From Alisma plantago-aquatica (Eukaryota > Streptophyta > Magnoliopsida > Alismatales > Alismataceae), in the NCBI GenBank assembly GCA_963693085.1, contig OY856413.1, forward strand, positions 473,249,379-473,313,378: a stretch of 64,000 bases of DNA, in the 5' to 3' direction. The notes under the pieces are model-generated. The model saw only the letters and a program-made list of their open reading frames with translations, searched no databases and was not told the origin of the DNA. Positions 24,284 to 35,781 of the stretch are shown here, piece by piece. Made by a program: the position numbers and the translations under genes. Within the stretch, counting starts at the first letter, position 1. Every line of letters starts with the position of its first letter.

Positions 24284-25839
24284 TTAGGCCCCGTTTGGTT
24301 CACCGGTTAAGATATGGGTAGGATGTATTCAGGGAAGGGATATCAAAGGAGTAGCGAAGGAAAGGATTCACATTTCTGATCCTGTGTTTGGCTAAAACAA
24401 AGGAAGGCATCGGTTTCCGTTCATATAAGTCACAACGCTTAAGGTCGGAGTTACAGGGCAGGGTGAAGGTCTCTTCCGTTTTGGCATTAGAATCCTTGTA
24501 AAATAAATTTGTCCCATGTAAAATAGACTAGTTCATGTTCCTGTGAAGTGGGGTGAGGCTTATTCGGTGAAATGTGCTTACAACTTTCTTTCTTTCAGAA
24601 GTATCACCCCATCATCATCAAAACTTTGGAAACAAAAATGGCCACATAAATATAAAACATTCATATGGCTTCTCCTTCACAATAAGCTTCTTACAGGAGA
24701 AACAATAAAAAAAAGGACTTCCAAGGACCGTTTAGATGTGTCCTCTGTGAGCAAAACGAGTATTCGACAAATCACATCTTTTTCAAATGCCCTCTCTCTC
24801 AAAGTATCACCTCACACTTCTTGAGAAATAGTCTTCCTGATCTCCAGGAATCTATTTTTCCAATTCATATTCCTCCATCTCGGCTTTACAAGCAACACAA
24901 AAGTAATGATCTATTCTCAGCCATCCGCTGGAATCTTTGGAAGGAAAGAAACAATAGGATGTTCAATAACAAGAAAAAATTGGCTACGACTATTATAAAT
25001 GATATCGATGCCGATCTTCACATCATTTTCAAACTGCAGGAAAAATAGCAGGTAAATCCCAAGAGCTTTCTAGTGAAGGTGACTCTGAAGCAGCTGAATC
25101 GGAAGTTGCTTTCCTTTGTGATCTAAAAGTAATGGTGGATGATGAGACGGGAGTTAGTCTGGTGCTGCAGCCTCAGTGACGTTCCATCCCTTGCAAGCTC
25201 AGCACTATTAGCCTCATTTCCTATTTTGCTAAAACTTTTTAAATTTAAAAGAGGTTTGTCTTAAGGGTGCCTCCCCCAAGCTTCTTTTAACTTATTTTCG
25301 TTCCTCTTCAAACTCTATGCTGTTACTTCACATTAGCAGGTTTTCGCTTGTTGTATGTGTTTTTTTCAATATATCATTACCTTGCCTTAAAAAAAAAATG
25401 TTCCTGTGAAGTTGCAATCAAGCATGGCATCTAATCAGAAAAGTCTTGTTAAGTTCTGTATAGGAAGCTCCTCGCACATGCGGGTGGAGGGCACCGAAGG
25501 GAGAGGCACAAATATTTGGAGCACTGGAAGAGTGGAGCAGAGTCTGTGAGGAGCAACAGGGAAGGGCGCGCACCGCCTCTTCGTGCAGCGGCAGCCGGGA
25601 GATGACATTGGAAAAGGAAAGACGGGAGTCGGGGATGATCCGTCGGGGTCTGTGTTGCGCTTTGTACCGCACAAATACTTGGGGGTATTGTAGAACTTGA
25701 AGTCCCAACTAGTTAGGACTCCACTACCATCTCAATGTATCCTAATTTTTTATTTATGTAAAACAAATATGGGGTTTCTATTTTTAGTAGGATTGGAATC
25801 ATGTCCTATCTGAAATCCTACAAACTAAACGGGGCCTTA
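24284..25839. mobile_element. PIF/Harbinger-like non-autonomous element with TTA duplication
   Basis: Terminal inverted repeats GGCCCCGTTTGGTT (24287) and, at the other end on the minus strand, GGCCCCGTTTAGTT (ending 25836) differ at one base in 14. Both are flanked by TTA (24284-24286, 25837-25839), the 3-bp duplication typical of PIF/Harbinger elements. Without the LINE insertion the element is about 690 bp. It contains no transposase; the GC-rich right part (25440-25680) has only a short open frame of no known type. Confidence 0.8.
24535..25412 (+). mobile_element. 5'-truncated LINE (L1-type) with poly(A) tail and 15-bp duplication
   Basis: ATGTTCCTGTGAAGT occurs at 24535-24549 and again at 25398-25412, directly after a poly(A) run (25389-25398). 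This is the hallmark of target-primed reverse transcription. The body (24550-25397) encodes only the C-terminus of a LINE polyprotein: WKQKWPHKYKTFIWLLLHNK, then in another frame the zinc-binding CVLCEQNEYSTNHIFFKC and the terminal RWNLWKERNNRMFNNK. A one-base shift near 24735 separates the two frames, and the ORF stops near 25048. It is dead on arrival by truncation. It sits inside the PIF/Harbinger-like element and so is younger than it. Confidence 0.88.
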
Positions 25840-25980
25840 TAGTAAGAAAGGTTACACACTGGGCTGCAGACAGAATAATTTTAAGGCCTCAGGCCAGATT
25901 TGAGCCAAGACCATCGATATTAATTGTCGTTACTCCTAAAAGCTAAACAAGGTAGACAGTGACGACTGACTACGGCTCCC

Positions 25981-26436
<456 letters not shown>

Positions 26437-26523
<87 letters not shown>

Positions 26524-26525
26524 TA
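26437..26525. repeat. (TA)n microsatellite right of copy A
   Basis: About 85 bp of alternating TA, the right flank of family 1 copy A. Confidence 0.95.
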
Positions 26526-28619
26526 TACTAGTAAATGCAAACGCGCACATGCACGTGTCTATTTTAAATATATAAAAATATAATAGATGTTTTTATAATT
26601 GAAAAAATAAAGCTGCATATATATATATGTGTGTGTGTGTGTTTGCTGCAAATAAATTTTAAGTAAACACTTGTCATTGCATTAGAAATTATAACTATAA
26701 AATAGCCAACATATTCTATGATAGTTTTAGTCATAAATGAGTCGATTCATTTAAGAACTGTCATTTTGTAGAGGTGAATTGTGGGAGGATAGTGTAGAAA
26801 GATAGTTATTTTTCACAATCAATCCATATATTCATTATTGCACATTGTGAATCAATAAACTATAAAAAAACGTAAACATAAAATAAACCATAATAGAAAG
26901 AAATATATTTAGTATTAATAAGTAATGACTATTTGGAGATAAAAAGGATTAGATATAGACAACCACGATTAAAAATATATGTCGCGTCTCCACCATAATG
27001 GAATGTGGGTGGCACATGGTAACTACCATGCATGGATATAAAGGGGAAGATAATGAATAAATAAGAGACATGAGAGAGAAAAATAAGAAGAAGAAGAAAA
27101 GAGAAACCAGGAAAAAAGGTGAAATGAAAGAAAGAGAATTGAGAATGGTGTTTCATTTTATTATCCTCAACATATATGGTTAAAAAAAATTAATCAATTT
27201 TAAATTTAAGTAATTATTGATAATTTGCTCCTTTTATAATGGTATTTAAATGGGAAGCGTTTAATCTCTCTTTAATATCCAATAATATAAGAGTTGTGGG
27301 AGAAAATAAGTGAGAAGAGTGAGAAAGTGAGTGAAAAGAACTAACAAATGGTTGGAGAAAAATGTTCGAAGAGAAAAGGTCAAATCCTATGTAGCATACT
27401 CAAATTGTAACAACCTAATTTGTTTGGCATTTTCTACAAAAATTAATTTCAAAGATGGATGATGAAGAAAAAAAAAGATATTATTGTAAGAGATCTTATA
27501 AGTAAGAAATAGAGAGAAAAAATGGGAGATGAAAAAGAAAGTGAAAAATATTATTTAATCGTTTGTCTATATTAGTGTACATATTATTTAGTTACATATA
27601 TAGACAAATAACATCATATAAATATATGTGGGAGGCAGAAAAAATAAGTGAGGAAAAAAATAAATGAAGGAAATATTTTGGTGGTGTATATATGCTATTA
27701 GCACTATAAAAAAATCTACACAAGAAGTCAAAATTGATGAGGGAGGGATGAAAAAATAAAAGAGAGAGGAAAAATAACTAATGGAAATGAAAACTGTGGT
27801 GTTTGAATTTTATCAAAAAGATAAAGACATTGGTGAAAGTTATACCACTACCAGACATGGAATTAGTACATATATCTACATGACTCTATATATGTGGGTT
27901 ATATAATTTGTGAAACATCATGCCATCATGTGGACATCAAACTTCACAACGTCCATACCGTCAAAATTTACCATCAAATATCAAATTATGACTCTTATAG
28001 ATTTAATCAAATATATAGTCATTTCATAAAAAATCTCAATGTCCCAATGGACCACACATAATTAAAAAAAATGTCTCAATGGTTTCACCAAAAAGAGAAA
28101 TTTGATAGTTATTAGAAGTATATTAGCATAAGTCCATCAATAATAGCAATAACGACATATGAACTATAGATTCGACGTGTTAATATTTAATATAAGAAAA
28201 GGTTGAGATTTAATGAAAATAAATACTAATGTTGCTAAGCCTTATAATTTATAATAAAATATATCATTTAGATGTGACAAGCACGTCTGTGCTTTGTAAT
28301 ATATCATTAGTCGGGGCATGCACGTGTATCGCCTTCTTGACTTTTTAACAGTGAATTCTGAAACTCATTTGTATATTTCCTTTGGGTGTGGATGTTTTTG
28401 GTGAATACCCCATACACAAATCAGGAAAAATTAATGTGGTTTTAATTATTTATGCATGACAGCGAGGGAGATAGATATAGAGAAACCTTTTTTTAGATGT
28501 GTAGGGAGGGGCTGAGAGAGTGTCTGAAGTCTTAGGGGTGATTGGGGTTGGAGTTGGTGTTAGGGGAGAGAGAAAAAATTGTAATTAGAAGTGGTATGTA
28601 ATAACATGAGTTTAATAAT
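26526..28619. other. AT-rich intergenic DNA without recognisable genes
   Basis: Long A/T-rich, partly purine-strand-biased sequence (GAGA/GAAAAA runs at 27040-27160, 27300-27390, 27460-27540). Short open frames only. No terminal repeats or domains seen. Confidence 0.5.
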
Positions 28620-29175
28620 ATTTGTTGTTAAGATTTAAGTTGGTATGAATAGGGCCGATGAGGGATTGGAGGAGAAAAGGAAGTTGATAGAAAGGAAAAC
28701 CCACATATAGGCGTCAGTTATGGGTGAAACCTCCCCCCCCCCAGTTAATTTGGGAGGATAGAGATTAAGGGGAGACGTAGAGTGAGGGCGGCAAAAATAT
28801 TTTAGGAGAGTGGTTTTGTAAACTTGAACAAAAGAAACGTATGCATGGTGAGGGGGTTCGGAAAGAGTTGAGGAGATGCTTTAATGGGGTTAACTAAGCT
28901 ATGAAATTAAGACATTGTTTCTTAGGAATTAACAGTGGTATGAATGGGGAGGATTTGGGGTGGGAAGAAAAGAGGAAGATGAGAGGAAGGAAAGCCCACA
29001 TATATATGCCTCAGTTATGGGTGACCTTCTGTTAGCGTGGGAGGATATAGATTAAAGGGAGACATAGAGTGAGAGGGTCAGATTTTTTCTAGGAGAATAG
29101 TTTGGGAATTTAAACAAAGAAATGTGTTCTTAATGAGAGGAATGAGGAAAGAGATATATATTTAATGAGATGAAC
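28620..29175. repeat. Imperfect tandem duplication, period about 295 bp
   Basis: TGGTATGAAT at 28641 and 28936 opens two similar blocks. Both contain AAAGGAAARCCCACATAT, CAGTTATGGGTGA, GGGAGGATA-AGATTAA, GAGACRTAGAGTGAG and a terminal TTTAATGRGRTKAAC. The copies differ by many substitutions and small indels, so the duplication is old. The whole is G/A-rich on the plus strand. No coding signal. Confidence 0.75.
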
Positions 29176-31070
29176 ATAGATGTGAAAGTAGGTGGAAATG
29201 TGTCATCATAAAGAGAGACAACGTGGACGGGGAATTGAAGATGAGTTTGAAGAGTCGTTTTATAGGAAGAGAGAATAGGAGAATCTGTGAGTTAACGTGG
29301 AGAGAGAGTGGGGTGAAGAAAGGTTCATTGGAATGGACGGCTTGAGCAGAACAACAGTATTAATAAGAGCAATTTTTTTTGAAAAAAACAAGAGGAGAGA
29401 GTGAGTTAAGGAGGGACATTTTAAAATGAATCATTCTGATTACAAAATGGTAATTTTTATAATTTAATTAAAAATCTCTCTCTTATTATAGTAGTATACA
29501 TAGTAAGCAATACAAGTTATTATATGTCTTTCCGTAGAGAACTAAATCTGTTGCAGACGAAAACTTTGTAGAAGATGTTAACAATGATGAAATGATCAAT
29601 CATGCAATTTTGTTCGGATTATCTCACGTGTGAGAGACATTTTCATTTGCAAAAACTTATTGCATTAATAGACCACAATATGTATAGTAGATATTCCATG
29701 GTAGTTATTTTGAATATAGAATTATGTGTTTTATTTTCGTGTTGACTTTGTAGTAAGTGGTCCAAATTTAAGAGGATTAGAGACGGCGTCCAAGTTGATG
29801 TGATCTTAAAATAAATCAGTAATAATAGTGGAATATGAGAAGCAACATGTTGCAAAGATTTTGATTAACATAGATGCACATCAAATAAATTTGTCAAAGT
29901 ACAAGTCGTAAAAAAGAAATCAGAAAATGTGTTTTTGACCAAAGCAAGCAAATCCTACTTGATTATTGTCAGGCATTGGCTAGCACCGTATGAGCCACAG
30001 GGCTTTCACTTGTAGCTCTTTCGTTGCTACTCCACATGATTCCACCAAGTAGTCCTATTTGGGAATTAACCTGAATAGAATAGCACATTAGAAATCTCAA
30101 GTCAGAATTTATGGAAGCAAATAGAAAATTATATCCATGTCACAAAAGACAAAAATCAAAATTACCGGAAGTTAGAGAATGAAGAAGCTCAAGAACTAAG
30201 GGTTTATCGATCAACATTATCATTAGGATCTAGTGATGCATTCTTCATCTTTATCACCTTTCTTCCAGCCAGATATAATCGTGTTTCTTATTGCCAGACC
30301 ACTCATTCTGTATTTAAATTTGTATGTCTAAAAAACATCACATTTACAATGTAGAATCCAAATATATCAGTTTCAGTAACATACACCTGTTGTAGTACAT
30401 GTGGATGGCTCCAGTGCCACAATGAGGTCAAGCCACCATATTATTTTGTCAAGTAATACACAATGGGGGACGACCTAAACCTGAATGGATCTATTGTTAT
30501 CGATGCTATTCATACTCAGTGTTATGTATTCTTTGCATTAGTATATCTGAAATGAACTTTTTGATAATAAGATAAGATAATGAGCGAGGGTGTGATTTGG
30601 TGTGACGCTTTGCTTGATAAGATAGGGTGACAAATCCCAAAATGTCTTCTGACGTACATGGAAGTATACAATTCATATATCACTTGGCATAAAAAATAGA
30701 ATAGGAATGACACCATACGCTTAATCCCATTTGTCATTGTTCTAATAAAGATGATGATATTGTCGAGTAAAAAAAGATGATGCTACTATGTCCATTGTCT
30801 CCTTCAAATTTTTGGTTGATGAAGGCAAGCCATATTGTGGTAGTCAAGACTGGGGGATCCAAAACAATATGTTAGAAAAATAATACATGTTGTATCTTGC
30901 GGTTTTTCAGATTTTCTAGTTGCTCATCCATTTGGTGTGTCGTGTGCCTTGATAACATCCAACATATTTTTCAAACCTCAGAATGAAAGTATAAATATAT
31001 GTTTGTAGGTGATCGTCTTTCAAGTTTTTTTCACAACATGCTTGAAAAAGGAAAGCAAACATATACGTTG
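29176..31070. other. Intergenic DNA without recognisable features
   Basis: Moderately AT-rich sequence with only short open frames. I see no domain, inverted-repeat termini or tandem array. Confidence 0.45.
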
Positions 31071-31393
31071 CATATTTAAACATATCCAGACTGCATAGGT
31101 ACCTCAGTTGCAACTGACTGTAGTTGTTGCAAAAGCAAAATTTGATGCTGGCGGAAGTCAGACCAAGGACAATGAAGTGTTGGAAGGGCAGGGTCGGTAG
31201 CATGGCTTGCCGCTTCTATGATGCGGTGGTTGTCTACTGTTGCAGCTGACGGGCCGGTTGCGGCTGCACTGTGGTTACCAGTAGTGTAGATCAAACAACA
31301 ACACGTGGATTACATATAATAATAGAGAGACACTGTAAAGAATATAGGATAAACGAAGGTTGTTTGAGTCATTTATTCAGAATCAAAACTCAC

Positions 31394-32318
31394 CAGTTTT
31401 GGCCTATCTTGGAACTTGATGTTGCCGACACCGGAGACGACATGCTTGGAGATGAGACCCAGTGTTTTAAAATTTCCCTAAGCGGCCGCTTAAGCGTCAC
31501 AAGGTGCTGGACGATTAAATTGTACTATAAGCGGCGCTTAAATAAATTTGAGAAAAGAGGCCGCTTTTTTCCCGCTTAACCCGCTTTTTCCCGCTTTTTC
31601 GCTGCTTTTTCCCACTTTTTGCCCGCTTTTTTCAGAAAAACTGTTGTAAGCATATAACATTAAGTACATTATATGCCATATTTAGTATTGACTATAATAT
31701 ATTAAATTAGCATGCATTAAATGTTCTATGATATACTTAGTTCTAATTTAGAATGCATACTTTGTATGTAAGCTGTAATGATATGGTACTTTTTTTATGT
31801 ATCCAAATGAATTGTAGGTAACCATTATCTAATTTAGAATGCATACTTTGATTAAATGTACTGCTGTAATGTATGACTATTTGATGATGTGCAAATGTAA
31901 CAATATGTTTGTTAGCTAGCTATGATAGGTCTATTATTTACTGTTTAGCTATGTAAACATGATACAAAATTGTTGTTTCATCGTGTATATACACTTATTA
32001 TTTTATGTGTAGGCTGCTTTATCTATGACAAGTATATTGTTTACTATATTATATAGATACAATCGTTGTTGTATAGTTGTATTCTAAACTATTTGGGTGT
32101 TTTATATTGTCTTGTACAATGTTTAGATATGTATAAAAAATTCAAAAATATAGTATTTATATACATATGTATGTAATTTTGCATAAAAGTTTATAGGAAT
32201 TGGAAATCCGCTTTTCTAAAAAGTGCCCGCTTAATCGCCCGTCTGGCGGTTAATCGGCTACAAGGTCCAGTCCGCACGCTTCCCGCTTTGCGCTTTTTAA
32301 AACCTTGATGAGACCCAT
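31394..32318 (-). pseudogene. Possible first coding exon of an unrecognised gene, split by a hAT element
   Basis: With the hAT-like element and one duplication copy removed, the minus strand has an ATG (32316-32318) in the context AGACCATGG, preceded at once by an in-frame stop. A 23-codon frame beginning MGLISKHVVSGVG follows and runs to a donor-like CTG|GTGAGT at 31394/31393. A TATAAAAAG lies about 530 bp upstream (32846-32854). Further left, 31294-31076 is open and could be a later exon. I do not recognise the protein. The exon may be chance; the coincidence of start context, donor and TATA is the only support. Confidence 0.3.
31452..32315. mobile_element. hAT-like non-autonomous element with 8-bp duplication ATGAGACC
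   Basis: The element at 31460-32307 (848 bp) has ends CAGTGTTTTAAAA and, reading inwards from the right, CAAGGTTTTAAAA. ATGAGACC flanks it at 31452-31459 and 32308-32315; an 8-bp duplication is diagnostic of hAT. Just inside both ends are clusters of CCCGCTTT/AAGCGG motifs (31480-31630 and 32215-32295), like the subterminal transposase-binding repeats of hAT elements. There is no transposase. Confidence 0.88.
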
Positions 32319-32845
32319 GGTCTATGAATAAAAAAGATTAGCTTTTTTCTTTGAACTTGTTCAAAGCATTAGCTTATCTTCTATGGGTGGATGTAGTTTC
32401 TGTGGGTTCATTTTATTGTTGATAGAGAATGATGAGCAGTTCTGGGAGTCCCTATCCATGTTCTAGTTGTACCGCTTTGGGTGGGCGTGAATCGAGATTA
32501 TGGGAGAAGGTTGGAGTCGATCGTGGTGGTTACTAATCACATGTAGACTAAATTAGGTAGTGATGCAGAAGATCGTGGGAGGAGGGTGTGGTCCGTTACA
32601 GTGGTTATTGATCACGTGTGACTTTCTCACACTTGGTTACAGGAGACGATAGTAGAGGCGGTTGTTGTTTGTGTGTTTGACGTGAGAAAAATAGAAAATA
32701 AAAATAGAAGAAAAAATGAGAAAAAACGTGAGAAGAGGGAGACTTAAGGAGAAGAGAGCATTTTGAAATATCGCAACCTGATTGGATAGAAACGTTTTTG
32801 AAGGCTTGAAAATGGCATGGCGGTAATTAGTAAAACAAACTCGCT

Positions 32846-32854
32846 CTTTTTATA
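32846..32854 (-). promoter_or_regulatory. TATA-like box upstream of the possible split exon
   Basis: The minus strand reads TATAAAAAG. It abuts a (TA)n microsatellite, so it may be chance. Confidence 0.2.
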
Positions 32855-32898
<44 letters not shown>

Positions 32899-33023
32899 TT
32901 ATTTATTTATTTATTTATATTTATATATATGTATATATTTTTTATTTATTTATTAATATTTATATTTATATTTATATTTATATTTATATTTATACATATA
33001 TATGTATATATATGTATATATAT
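32855..33023. repeat. Compound (TA)n / (TTTA)n / (ATTTAT)n microsatellite
   Basis: About 40 bp of TA, then TTTA tetramers, then TATTTA hexamers and TATG/TA repeats. It forms the left flank of the family 2 element. Confidence 0.9.
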
Positions 33024-34471
33024 AGGGTAGCGATCTAGTGGGAAACATTCTACAGTGAGAGAATGAGAGGCATTTGAATAAACATGACGTTATAGCTATG
33101 GATGAGCATCGGGTTGAGCCGGCCCAATCTGACTTGTGACCCAGCCCGCATAACCCGATCCAGACCCTAACCCGATTTATAATATGGGTGGGTCAGGCCT
33201 AAAACTTAAACCCATATTTTATTAGGGTCGGGTACGGGCGGAGGCAAATCCAGGCCTGAAACCCCAAATGCCCAGATTAGATTTTATGTAAAGTATGTAT
33301 GTATACATCTATATTCTTCCAAAAAGAAAAATATACATATTTCTTGATGCAATATGTAGTATGTATCCAACCAATGGAAACATGGATAATCTATCATTAA
33401 TAAACATGATTAGTGAATTGATACTAGTAAGATAACCATCATTGACATGGACAGACGTACTTGATTTTTTTGATTTCATCTTACTATGTCCACATGTAGG
33501 AGACTAATGATCTTTTGCTCGGTGCATAGTAGATTATGCTCATTTTTTTTCTCATGCGCCCACATGTAGGAGACAAATGATATTTTGTCATGTAGGAGAA
33601 AAATGATCTTTTGTCCTTCCAAAACCCATTTCATTGTATATACATATAGGATGAGGAAGCAAAAGTCATAACATTGTAGTTTCCACTGATTTTTTAAATC
33701 TCATTCATTCACATGTACGAGAAAATGATTTGTTCCATTTCATAGTTGTAGGGGATCACACAACTAAAGTATACATATTCCGGCTGCATTGATCACAAAG
33801 TATATTGTATATATATTCTTGTGAAGGTTGATCACAAAGTATATTGTATATATATATTCTTGTGAAGGCTGATCACAAAATACATATCATATTAGTTTAG
33901 TTTTCATGTTACCAAGTTATATCTAGCAAAATTTTGTACGCTCATGCGATGTTATATGGGCAAACCCGAATCTGGCCCGAAACCCAACATTCTTATATGG
34001 GCGGGGTCTGGATGTCATTTTTCAATTTTATCCGGGCCCAAACCCGGCCTGTGGCCTGCTTTAAAATATGGGTTTGGGTTTGGGACAGACAAAACCTGGT
34101 ATAACCGGGCTCGATGCTCATGCCTAGTTATAGCTTTTTTTTCAATATCCAACCTAATGGATGGGAAGAACATCATTTTATTTACCTTCACACAAAAAAT
34201 CACTACAATCCAATATTTCTTACATGTCCATATGTAAAATATACATATTGTACATCCAACGGTCAGCCTAAAATTTAATATTGAGCGTCGAAAAATATTG
34301 CTTGTTGTGAATGCAAAACATGTCCAATTGTGATAAAATTTTGTGAGAATGTAACTAATAAGGTATATTTTAAATTCATACGGTTGGATTATGAAAAAAT
34401 GATCGCCATATAAAGTTATTCAAATGCCTCTCATACTCTCACTAAGATATGTTTCTCACTGACCATTGTCA
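33024..34471. mobile_element. (TA)n-embedded inverted-repeat element, family 2, split by hAT element
   Basis: The left arm (GATCTAGTGGGAAACATTCT ... GAATGAGAGGCATTTGAATA) matches the reverse complement of the right arm (34390-34470, GGTCAGTGAGAAACATATCT ... GTATGAGAGGCATTTGAATA) over about 60 bp with few mismatches. (TA)n-rich DNA lies on both sides. Without the hAT insertion it is about 410 bp, much like families 1 and 3. No coding capacity. Confidence 0.75.
33089..34134. mobile_element. hAT-like element with TAGGGATGAGCATCGGG-type ends
   Basis: The element at 33097-34126 (1030 bp) is flanked by GTTATAGC (33089-33096 and 34127-34134). Its ends TATGGATGAGCATCGGG and, from the right, TAGGCATGAGCATCGAG are an imperfect inverted pair that fits the hAT YARNG start. 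Subterminal GGGTTGGGCC/CGGGCCCAAACC-type motifs are rich in GGGT. A second copy starts at 63749 (TAGGGATGAGCAT). No transposase ORF is visible. Confidence 0.8.
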
Positions 34472-34512
34472 TATATATACATATTATATATATATATATA
34501 TATGTATGTATG

Positions 34513-35027
<515 letters not shown>

Positions 35028-35028
35028 A

Positions 35029-35420
35029 GTCAGGCTAGAATACACTCGAGTGTATTCGAAGCAGAATACACTCAAGTAGTTTTTCCTAATGCAATATTTT
35101 TTTCAAAATTCTAATCTATTGATCTTTTAAAACATGTTGTGAATAGCTTATATGCAAAATTTGAGCACATTTGGACATTTATAGATCATGTTATAAAGAT
35201 CACAAAAATTATGCATTTCAAATTAGTTTCACGTGTCGATTTTGTTGGCCTTGGAGAGGGACTTACACTCATCCAAATGGGTTCAAAATTTGTATGCAAC
35301 CTAGTTATAGTATGACGGTGAAGATCAATGGTTTATATTTTGTAAAAAATAGTTTTGATATGCAAACACACTTGAGTGTATTCGTGCAATCTATACACTC
35401 GAGTGTATTCTAGCCTGACT
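35029..35420. mobile_element. (TA)n-embedded inverted-repeat element, family 1, copy B
   Basis: A full-length copy (392 bp). The left end GTCAGGCTAGAATACACTCG and right end CGAGTGTATTCTAGCCTGAC are exact inverted repeats, and the pairing continues with interruptions to about 55 bp. Each arm itself contains palindromes (ACACTCGAGTGT, ACACTCAAGTAG). Inverted relative to copies A and F. No coding capacity. Confidence 0.88.
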
Positions 35421-35428
35421 CATATATA

Positions 35429-35781
35429 GTCAGGCTAGAATACACTTGAGTGTATTCAGAGCAGAATACACTCAAGTAGTTTTTCATGACGCAATATTTC
35501 TTTCAAAAATCTAATCCACTGATCTTCTTAAACATGTTGTGAATAGCTCATATGCAAAATTTGAGCACATTTGGACATTTATAGGTCATGTTATAAAGAC
35601 CACAAAAATTATACATTTCAAATTAGTTTCACACATTTATTTTGTTGCCCTTGTATGAGTGACTTACACTCATCCAAATGGGCTCAAAATTTGTATGTAG
35701 CCTAGTTATAGTATGACGGTGAAGATCAATGGTTTATATTTTACAAAAATAGTCTTGATATGCAAACACACTTGAGTGTAT
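35429..35781. mobile_element. Family 1 copy C, left part, cut by the Athila-type element
   Basis: Starts eight bases (CATATATA) after copy B and parallels it closely until CTTGAGTGTAT. There the Athila LTR begins. The missing 38 bp of its right end lie at 62595-62632, on the other side of the Athila element. The rejoined length is about 391 bp, equal to copy B. Confidence 0.9.
35777..35781. repeat. Target-site duplication TGTAT, left copy (Athila-type element)
   Basis: Matches 62590-62594. Confidence 0.9.

Noticed and set aside
25418..25708. Two overlapping 80-96-codon minus-strand frames in GC-rich DNA
   Set aside because: They lie inside the non-autonomous PIF/Harbinger-like element and show no transposase or other domain; base composition alone can explain them.
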